DNA from: Microvirga pakistanensis
GTDB taxonomy: Bacteria > Pseudomonadota > Alphaproteobacteria > Rhizobiales > Beijerinckiaceae
Reading direction: 5' to 3'
Length of the DNA: 64,000 nucleotides
Assembly (NCBI RefSeq): GCF_004458765.1
Contig: NZ_SPJX01000187.1
Coordinates: 62,001-126,000 of the forward strand
The translations under genes were made by a program, and so were the position numbers. Position 1 is the first letter of the stretch. Each line of letters begins with the position of its first letter. Below, in pieces: positions 34,823-43,700 of the stretch. The notes beneath the pieces are model-generated. The model had not been told where the DNA came from. It saw nothing but the letters and a program-made list of their open reading frames with translations, and ran no database searches.

Positions 34823-35291
34823 CTGAAGGCTTCCATGTGCGGGTCCGGACCACTCGGCGGTGTCCGTGACAACATCGAGAGCTGGCGGTCCTCGTCGTGA
34901 GGGGGCGCGGCCAGTAGCTTCGGGGCCGAGCGCGCGGATTTACGGTAAATGGCGAAGACGATCGGAATGGTGTGGGTGACAGACAGGGCCGCCTCAACCC
35001 GGGCGGAGTCAGGGGCATAGATCAGATCCACGCCCCTCTTCACGAACTCCGCCGCGTGCTGAGTATGCAGTTCCGGGTTTCCCCGCGCCCAGCGCCACTC
35101 GATGATGATGGTTTGTCCCTCAATCCAGCCGAGATCGCGCAGCCCGTCGGGAATGGCTTGCGTGGCCATAGTAAGAGCAGTCCCAAGAACACCGATGCGA
35201 GGGATCCTGCCACTGGTCTGTGCCGAGGCGGCGGGCGGCTTCAGAAGACAGGCAGAGGCTGCACCCAGAGCAAAGCTCTCCGGTTGATCAT
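34783..35291 (-). pseudogene. ABC substrate-binding protein (TrpX-like) remnant
   Basis: The frame encodes 'RIPRIGVLGTALTMATQAIPDGLRDLGWIEGQTIIIEWRWARGNPEL' and 'FVKRGVDLIYAPDSARVEAALSVTHTIPIVFAI', the N-terminal lobe of the ABC_sub_bind/TrpX family, which is normally about 320-330 residues. After this the homology is lost and an unrelated tail ends at 34783. At the 5' end, a good ribosome site and ATG (35291, 'MINRRALL') are in a different frame from 'LGAASACLLKPPAASAQ', so a frameshift splits the signal peptide. Broken at both ends. Confidence 0.75.
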
Positions 35292-35412
35292 CCCATCCTC
35301 CCGTACAGTTTCGGCGGTACGAGGTCACAGGATCGATCCTGTTCCGAACGCGTTGGGCTGACCAGCAAGACCGTTCCATGAACGGCGTTTCGCGAAACCC
35401 GGGCCTGAAATG

Positions 35413-35450
35413 AAAAAAGCCCCAGCCGAAGGGTAGACCTCAGCCAGGGC
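35413..35450 (-). terminator. Rho-independent terminator candidate (minus strand)
   Basis: On the minus strand GCCCTGGCTG pairs with CGGCTGGGGC (10 bp, three G-T pairs) around a 12-base loop, followed directly by TTTTTT. It could end transcripts of the small membrane-protein gene about 170 bases upstream. Confidence 0.5.
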
Positions 35451-35618
35451 AGCCTCCACGCTTGGGGGCAATGGAGCTCGGTCGAGCATCTTGGAATGGC
35501 CACGGTAAAAATTCCGTAGCAGACTCAGGGCTGTTCTATACTGGCGGTCATGCGAACGGCGAGGATCATCATCACCTGCGCGATGATGCGATCGATTTCG
35601 GATCGTCTCTCACTGTTC

Positions 35619-35783
35619 TTATGGAATCGAGTTGACGGGGCCGTAGCCCCAGACCGTGGACACCGTCGAGAGAACTCCGCTCAGGAGCAAAATGCTCAAG
35701 GCGATCGTTCCGAATGGGACGTGCCGGGCCTTCCAGGCAAGTCGCACGGCTTCCTTGTGGTCGGATGCGTGACGGGCCGCCAT
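35619..35783 (-). CDS. Small single-pass membrane protein, 54 residues
   Basis: An ATG preceded by GGGGAGG at about six bases opens a 54-codon frame: a charged N-terminus ('MAARHASDHKEAVRLAWKAR') followed by one hydrophobic helix ('FGTIALSILLLSGVLSTVSTVW') and a short tail. The composition and ribosome site are convincing, and competing frames over the same DNA lack these features. No family is recognised. It is the only gene I can support between 35380 and 36178. Confidence 0.62.
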   Translation of the reverse strand: MAARHASDHKEAVRLAWKARHVPFGTIALSILLLSGVLSTVSTVWGYGPVNSIP

Positions 35784-36178
35784 GAGAGCCTCCCCGCTTG
35801 AACATCATCAATATACCCGATCCGAACCCAGAAGTTTGCAACATAGATTAAGCTGGGATGCCGATTTCAGGGCTCGACGGCCACTTGTCTGCCGATTTCC
35901 TATCGTCCGCTTCCGCGAATTCACCTGATGACGCTGTAGTGGAATTCATCAATTGATGGATGTGGCGTCCCAGCGAACCCGATCATTGTCGATGGCGTCA
36001 AGTTGCCCGTTGCAGTGAATGCCCTTTCTGGCCAGGGAATTGCTGCCCTGGTCACCTCCCTGCCCGCTGACGCGAGGCCGTTCCATGAATGCGTCTGTGC
36101 ACAATTCGATCTGGTCCAGGCACCGGATTGGACGCATACTTGATGGTTCTGGGGGAGTCTCTCGGATGGGAGGAAGCC

Positions 36179-36607
36179 ATGAAACCAGCCGTCGGGTGCT
36201 TGTTTGTTGTGGCCGGCATGCTCACCGCCGGGACAGCGTTCGCGCAGGACTTCAAAAGCCAAGCCACGGCCACCGCTTCGCCGTAGGACACCGCCTTCAA
36301 TGCGGGTGACGCCACCAAGCTCTCGAAAGCCTACACCAAGGATGCCGTGATCCTCCCGGCAGGTGGCGAGCAGGTGACCGGCCCGGAAGGAGCCGAGAAG
36401 CTGTTCGGCGGCTTCATCAAGGGTGGGGTCAAGAACCATAAGATCACGGTCCAGGGCGGAGAAGGCAACAGCGGGAGGGGTTATGTCGATGGACGCTGGC
36501 AAGCCGATGCCGGGGACAAGCCGCTGAACGGCCACTGGGTCAATGTGCTTGAGCGCGAGGACGGTCAGTGGCGCACCGCCCTCCACACCTGGAACCTCGA
36601 TCAGTAG
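36179..36607 (+). pseudogene. SnoaL/DUF4440-like secreted protein with an in-frame amber codon
   Basis: A strong GGGAGG site and ATG open a signal peptide ('MKPAVGCLFVVAGMLTAGTAFAQ'). The frame meets TAG at 36284-36286, then continues without further interruption as 'DTAFNAGDATKLSKAYTKDAVILPAGGEQVTG' and 'GYVDGRWQADAG..LNGHWVNVLEREDGQWRTALHTWNLDQ', which is the full SnoaL/DUF4440 fold. In the family the residue before 'xxAFNAGD' is commonly tryptophan, so TGG to TAG is the simplest explanation. The gene would be 142 codons if read through. Confidence 0.8.
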
Positions 36608-36670
36608 CGTTTGCCCTGAGGGTTGCCTTGGCCCTTCACCGCGCGGCCGCGCGTGTTTCCACTGGCGTAA

Positions 36671-36693
36671 GACCGGGGAAGTTCTCCCCGGTC
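36671..36693. other. Hairpin GACCGGGGA / TCCCCGGTC
   Basis: A perfect 9-bp stem with a five-base loop lies 64 bases after the amber-interrupted gene. It lacks a T tract on either strand, so it may mark a transcript 3' end through processing rather than classical termination. Confidence 0.45.
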
Positions 36694-36799
36694 GGGTCTC
36701 TCGGATATCGGAGACGTGCACGCGGGCATAGCCCATAGGCCATCTGGTCTATTTTTTCCTATCTGGCGTGCTGCTAGACCATTGGTCTGGGAGACGACC

Positions 36800-37000
36800 A
36801 TGCGCGACCACAAACCCGGCTGGGGCAATCAGATCCATAAAATCGAAGAGATCAAGATGCGCCTCATCCAGCACGAGAAGCGAGTTCGGGTCACCCTCAT
36901 CCTGCTCGTTGTACTCAATGCGATCCTGCTCGCGCTGGTCGTGAGCCATCTATGGGAGCATCCATGGATGCAGGACAGCATCCAGGGAGTTGTTCCATGA
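36800..37000 (+). CDS. Small single-pass membrane protein, 66 residues
   Basis: ATG 36800 follows GGGAGACGACC. The protein has a basic, helical N-terminus ('MRDHKPGWGNQIHKIEEIKMRLIQHEKRVR') and one clear transmembrane helix ('VTLILLVVLNAILLALVVSHLW'), then a short polar tail. It is probably an inner-membrane small protein; no family is recognised. Confidence 0.6.
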   Translation: MRDHKPGWGNQIHKIEEIKMRLIQHEKRVRVTLILLVVLNAILLALVVSHLWEHPWMQDSIQGVVP

Positions 37001-37705
37001 CGCCATTTACGCGCAATTCGCGGACTGTTTTCCGCGTCCAAGCGAGGCACAAAAAAGGCCGCTGCGAACAGCGACCCAAGATGAGGGCTAAAGCGCCAAA
37101 GGGGGCCGCCATGCTAAGCTCACAGCGGTTCGGCGCTTCAACAGCAGCTTGATAGGAGAATAGGCTTACCTGAGGCTTGCCAAAGCCAAAAAGCGAGCAT
37201 TGTCTACGGCTGGGGTTCGCCTCCTCGGACTCCCTTCCATAAACGATTGTCGGAAGTTCGCGGACTTTCTTCTCACGTGCGTGACGGCTCGGATGCCAGA
37301 TCAGGGGGATTGCGCGCAGGATGGGCGGACCAAGATCCTTCCGAAACGATGTTCCTATGGACATTCCCGGTTCTCCAAGAGTGGAGGAACCGGCTTGGCT
37401 TCATCGTCCCTCCAGCTAAGGGCTTTCTGCAGCTTAGTGACGAAGCGTCGACCGTGCCGGCGCAAGGTAGTTTCAACGCGTTGCCTGGAGTCGGACTTTC
37501 GTCCACGCAGTATTTGGGTCAACTGGCGTTACGCCTCTCCAAGCCAATTGGCGCTTTAGTGGCTATGTTGCCGTAAAGTACCAGAGATCAGCAAAAAACA
37601 TATTCTGGGGAATCTGGCTCGACAGTTAGGGGATTATTCTTATTAGTGTTCGCCCGTAGGCGGACCATTCCGAGAAGCCGCCTGGAATTGTAACAATAAT
37701 CAAGG
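37001..37705. other. Gene-free interval upstream of the RTX adhesin
   Basis: About 700 bases with no frame of convincing composition. The last 90 bases (37615-37705) are AT-richer, containing 'GGGGATTATTCTTATTAGTG' and 'TTGTAACAATAATCAAGG', and are the likely promoter and leader region of the giant adhesin gene. Confidence 0.5.
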
Positions 37706-37765
37706 GTGCCGCAGAGCGGCACGTCAACCCTGGAACTCGGCTCAGGGGTGGCCAGGGGGCATGAC

Positions 37766-40700
37766 ATGGCAGGCAGTCTCGAAGGGATTCAGGTTAAGAT
37801 CACCTTCTCCTTGCAGGGATCGTTCGTCTACGAGGCTCCTTATGAGTTCACATCGGTGACCGTTGGGGCCGGGGCCGAACTCGTCGTGCCCCTGTCCGCC
37901 AGGATCCTGTCCGACACGGACGGCGATGGCGATATGGAGCCGGTGCAGGGGCCCAACGGGCTCCTGAGCGGGACGATGACCGTCGATATTTCCGGCAACC
38001 AAGTCTTCGCCCAATTCGAGGGGACCGCACAACCCGCCGGGTTCACGATCACGATCGAAGGCCTGGCTCCCGCCGGAGCCGCTCCCGGAACGATCACCGA
38101 CGAGGGGTCGATGAACGGCGTCAATGCCGTTAATGCCCCGACCTACAACGCTTCGACCAAGACACTGACCTACAACTGGTCCTTCTGGGGCTTCCAACCT
38201 GGGACCAAGGTCGATCAGACGGTGTTTTACGACAATATGCTCGAAGACACTCCGGATGCGGTCGATGACGCGTTCAGCGCCAAGGCAGGGGTTCTGCTCA
38301 CGGGTAAGAGCGTTCTCGCAAACGATACGGATCTCGACAATGGAGGGTCGTTCGGCGTCGTTGATCAGCAGACAGTCACGGCGATCAACGGAGTGGCGGC
38401 TGGTGTCGGCCAATGGGTCGACCTCGTTGGCGGCGGACGTGTTCTGCTGAATGGCGATGGCACCTTGCAGTTCTCCGACGGTGGCGACTTCGCCGATCTG
38501 ACGGCAAGGCAAACACGCGCCACGTCCTTCCAGTATACGGTCACGGACTCGACCGGCCGGTCCGACACGGCTACCACGACATTCACCGTCGAGGGTGTCA
38601 ACGATGCGCCAACGGCCGTGAACCTGACCCAGTCCAAAGTCGCCGTCGAGGATGGCGGAGCGGTCCCACTGGACAATATCGTCGTGACAGATGCCGATGC
38701 TGGGGAAACGGTCACGGCGACGCTCACGCTCAATCTGCCCCAAGCAGGCAGCCTGTCAGTAGGAACTTTCGGCGCGGCCACAGCAACCTACAATTCGTCG
38801 ACCGGAGTGTGGACCGTGACCGGGTCCGTTGCGGACGTGAATGCAGCCTTGGCGGCGGTCGCATTCGCTCCTGCCCCCAACTGGGACAGGCCGGTGTCGA
38901 TCACGACGCAGATCCGGGATGCCGCCGGAGCAGGTCCCGCCAACGGGACGATCACTGTCAACGTCTCCGGGATCAACGACGCGCCGACCGCCACGCAGCT
39001 CGTTCAGAACAAGAGCTTCGCGGAAGATCCCGGCGGCAGTATCGCCTTGGACAACATCGTTGTCACCGATATCGATACCGGCGAGACGGTCACGGCGACG
39101 CTCACCTTGAGCAATCCGGCGGCTGGCAGCCTCACCGTCGGCACCTATGGCTCGGCCACCTCCACCTTCGATGCGGGCACTGGTGTCTGGACGGTCACCG
39201 GGTCGGTGAGCGATGTCAACGCGGCCTTGGCGGCCGTGGCCTTCACGCCGGCTGCCAATTGGGATCAGAGCTTCACCATCACCACCAGGATCCGGGACTC
39301 CGCCAACACCGGCCCGGCGGATGGCACGATCGCCGTCACCGTCACCCCGGTCAATGACGCTCCCACCGCTGTGTCTATGACCCAGGGCAAGACCTTTGTC
39401 GAGGATGCCAGCAGCCCTGTCGCGCTCGACAACATCGTCGTCAGCGACGTCGACCCCGGTGAGACGATCACCGCTACTCTGACCCTGAGCACTCCGGCTG
39501 CGGGAAGCCTCAGTGCCGGCACCTACGGCTCGGCCACCGCGACCTACAACGCGGGTACCGGCGTGTGGACCGTCACAGGCTCCGCGGCCGATGTGAACGC
39601 CGCGCTCGCAGCCGTGACCTTCACGTCGGCCGCCGGCTGGGACAAGAACGTCACCATTGCCACCCGGATTCGGGACGCGGCGAATGTGGGCCCCGCTGAC
39701 GGGACGATCACCCTCATCGCTACGCCGGTGAACGATGCACCGGCAATCGGCACGAATCTCGGCGCCTCGACCGTGACGGGCGGCCTTTTCACCCTCACGT
39801 CCGGGCAGCTGAGCGCGAACGATCCGGACGATTTAGCGACGGGCCTGACCTACACGGTCACCGACGCAACCGATTACGGTACGCTGTTCCGCGACGGCAA
39901 CGGCAACGGCGTCATCGATGGGGGCGAGGCCCTCGGAATCAACAGCACCTTTACCCAGAACGACATCGATCAGGGCCGCATCAAGTACCTGCATGGCGGT
40001 GGAGCCGACACCGGCGACAGCTTCACGTTCTCCCTTGCGGATGGCGGTGAGGACGGAGCGGCGCCCGTCACGGGCCGGACCTTCGATATCGCAGTCTCGG
40101 CCAAGCCAATCATCACAAAGGGCGGCGCGCCAACACCCACCCATGCCGAGGGCGGGGCCGCAACGATCATCGCTCCTACGCTCACAGTAGCCGACAGCGA
40201 CAGCCCCATGCTCACCGGCGCGACACTGGTGGTGACGGACTTCGTTGCTGGCGACGTACTGGGCTTTGCAGCCGTGGACGGAATCACAGGCAGTTACAAC
40301 GCGGCGGCCGGCGTGCTGACGCTGAGCGGCACGGCCACCGTGGCGGCATACCAGGCGGTACTGCGTACGCTCACGTACAGCACGACGAGCGACAACCCGA
40401 CGGTCGGGGTCGGCAATGCGGATCGGGTGATCAGCGTGAAGGTCGCGGACGGCTCCGGCCTGGAGAGCGTTCCCGCGTCGATCACGCTCAATGTCGTGGC
40501 TACGAACGATGCGCCCGTGCTCGACGTGTCACAGTCTTCCACCCTGAAAGCCATCGCCGAGGACATCGGCAACCCGACCGACGGCAGCACGGCCAACGGC
40601 ACGTTGGTCTCCGCGCTGCTGGGTGGCATGACCGATGTTGATGTAGGCGCCCTGCAGGGCATCGCTGTCGTCGGCGTCAGCACCCATGGAACTCTATGGT

Positions 40701-43700
40701 GCTCCACCGACGGCGGCGTGAGCTGGGATCAGGTGTCAGCCGACCTCTCGGCGACCAGCGCGCTAGTGCTCCACAGCGATGCACGGCTCTATTTCCAGCC
40801 CGCGGCCAATTTCCATGGCACGGTGGCGGACGCTATCACCTTCAAGGCCTGGGACCGCACCGACGGCCGTGCGAACGGAACAACGGGCGTCGATACCACT
40901 CACGGCTCGGCCTTCTCGACCGGCACCGACACCGCTTCTGTCAACATCATCAGTGTCAACGATTCCCCCGCCTTGGCCGACACGCCGCTTGCCCTGAATC
41001 CCGTTGCCGAAGACTCAGGCAGCCCGGACGGCCCTGTGGGAACGCTCGTGTCCTCCCTGACCGGCGGCATCTCGGATGCCGATTCGGGAGACGCGAGGGG
41101 CATTGCCATCGTGGGGGCCGACGCCTCACAGGGAACGTGGTTCTTCTCGACCGACAATGGTGCCCATTGGATGCCACTCGGCATGCCGAGCGCCGACGCG
41201 GCCCGATTGCTGCTGGGGGATGCCGGCACGCGGGTCTACTTCCAGCCTGCGGCGGACTACCAGGGCACGGTGCCCGCGGCACTGACCATCCGTGCCTGGG
41301 ACGGCACCGCAGGGACGAACGGCGGGACGGCCAATACCGGATCGACCGGCGGCACGACGGCCTTCTCGCCGACCGCCGACACGGTCTCGGTGACCGTCAC
41401 GCCTGCCAACGACGCCCCAATCGCGACCGTGCCGTCCAGCCTTTCGGTGACGGAGGACACGCCGACGGCCCTGACCGGCATCAGCTTTGCGGATGTCGAC
41501 GCGGGCTCAGGCGCCGTCACTGTGACCATGAGCGTGCCGGCGGGAGTGCTGATTGCCACGAGCGGCGCGGGCGTGACGGTCGGCGGCACCGCCTCGGCCC
41601 TGACGCTGACGGGCACGATCGCCGATATCAATGCCTTCATCGCCGGCAGCGGTGTCACCTACACGCCGGCCCCGAACGACAGCGGCACACGGGTGCTGAC
41701 GATCTCGATCGATGATGGCGGGAACAACGGCAGCGGCGGAGCGCTGAGCGATACCAGGACGGTGAGTTTGAACGTCTCGGCCGTGAACGATGCTCCTGTC
41801 ATTGCAGCGCCGGCGACGATCGAGGCGCACGAGGACGCACGGGCGGCCCTGACTGGCATCAGCTTCTCGGATGCCGATGCTGGACCGGGTCTGGTCACCG
41901 TCACATTTTCCGCAGCTTCCGGTTCACTGGCGGCCAGCGATGGCGACGGGGTGAACGTGGGTGAATTCGCCTCGGCCCTGACACTGACGGGCACGATCGC
42001 CGATATCAACGCCTTCATCGCCTCGGGCAACCTGACGTTCCTCGGTGCGGACAACGCCAGCGGGAACGTCAAGGTCACAGTCACCATCGATGACGGCGGC
42101 AACACTGGCGCTGGTGGGGCGAAGACGGACACGGCTGACTTCGACATCGTTGTCGCACCCGTCAATGACGCGCCGATCGGGCAGGACAAGACCATCTCGC
42201 TCCTGGAGGATAGCACCTATCGTTTCTCGGCCGCCGACTTCGGCTTCTCCGATCCGGTCGAGGGCGACGCTTTCAGCTTCATTGAGATCGTCAGCCTGCC
42301 CGAGGAAGGTGTCCTGACGCTCCTCGATCTCGGCACCGGCACCACGCGGCCGGTTGTGGTAGGCGACATCATCCCAGCCGCAAGCCTCGACGGCGGCAAG
42401 CTGGGGTACACTCCGGCAGCCAACAGCCACGGCGCGGCCCTTGCAGGCTTCGCGTTCCGGGTGACGGACAGTGGCGGTACGGACAACGGCGGCTCCGACA
42501 CATCCGGCGTTCACCGCATCACCTTCGATGTGGCTCCCGTCAACGATGCGCCGACCGCGCAGGACAAGACCGTCACCCTGCTGGAGGATGACTCGTACAC
42601 CTTCAAGGCTGCCGACTTCGGCTTTGCCGATATCGAGGGGCATGGTCTCAAGGCGGTGACCGTCGTCACCCTGCCGCAAAGTGGAACGCTGACTCTCAAC
42701 GGCCATAAGGTTGTCCTGAACCAATCCATCGCGGCCAGCGAGATCGGCAAACTGGTGTTCACGCCGGCGACCGACATGAGCGGGGAGGGCCTCGCCTCGT
42801 TCAATTTCCGGGTCCAGGATACCGGCGGCACCGCGAACGGCGGCGTTGACACTTCGGCGCAGCACCAGATGCGCATCGACGTCGCTCCGGTCAACGACGC
42901 CCCCGCCGCGCAGAACAGGACCGTGTCCCTGCAGGAGGACCGGACCCGCAGCCTCACGGCCGCAGATTTCGGCTTCTCGGATGCCTTGGATGGACACTCC
43001 CTGAAGGCCATCATCATTGCGGGTCTGCCGCAGAGCGGTACGCTGACCCTCAATGGCCGTGCGGTCGTGGCGGGCCAGTCCATTTCCGCGGGTGACATCG
43101 GCAAGCTGGCGTTCACTCCAGCCAAGGACGCGAACGGCTCTGGCTACGCCACGATCCGCTTCAAGGTCCAGGACGATGGCGGCACCGCGCACGGTGGGCA
43201 GAATACGTCGAGGGAGCACACTCTCACCGTCGACGTCACTCCGGTCAACGATGCTCCAACGATCGGCGGGGTCCCGGCAGGGCTCGCGATCACCGACAAG
43301 GCGAGCGGCAAGCCGTTCACGAACGTGATCGTCAGTGACGCCGATGGCATGGGCACGGTTCTCACAGCCACGATCAGCCTGGACAAGACCGGCACGGGCA
43401 CCCTAACCCGTCTCGACGGCTTTGCGCTAAACTCCGACGGCAGCTACTCCATCACCGGAACTGCGGCCCAGGTCCAGGCGGCTCTGCGCAGTCTCGTCTT
43501 TGTTCCAAAGGAGAACGGCGGCAAACCTGGCCAGCCGACCTCGACCACGATCTCCGTTACGATCGGCGACGGGGAGGCTTCCGTCACCCGGAACGTGCCG
43601 ATCACGGTCCAACCGGTGAACGACAGGCCGACCCTGGCCAATGATGGCCCAGTCGTGGTTGTCGAGAACGGCACAGCATCGGCGAATGCGCGGCATGGCG

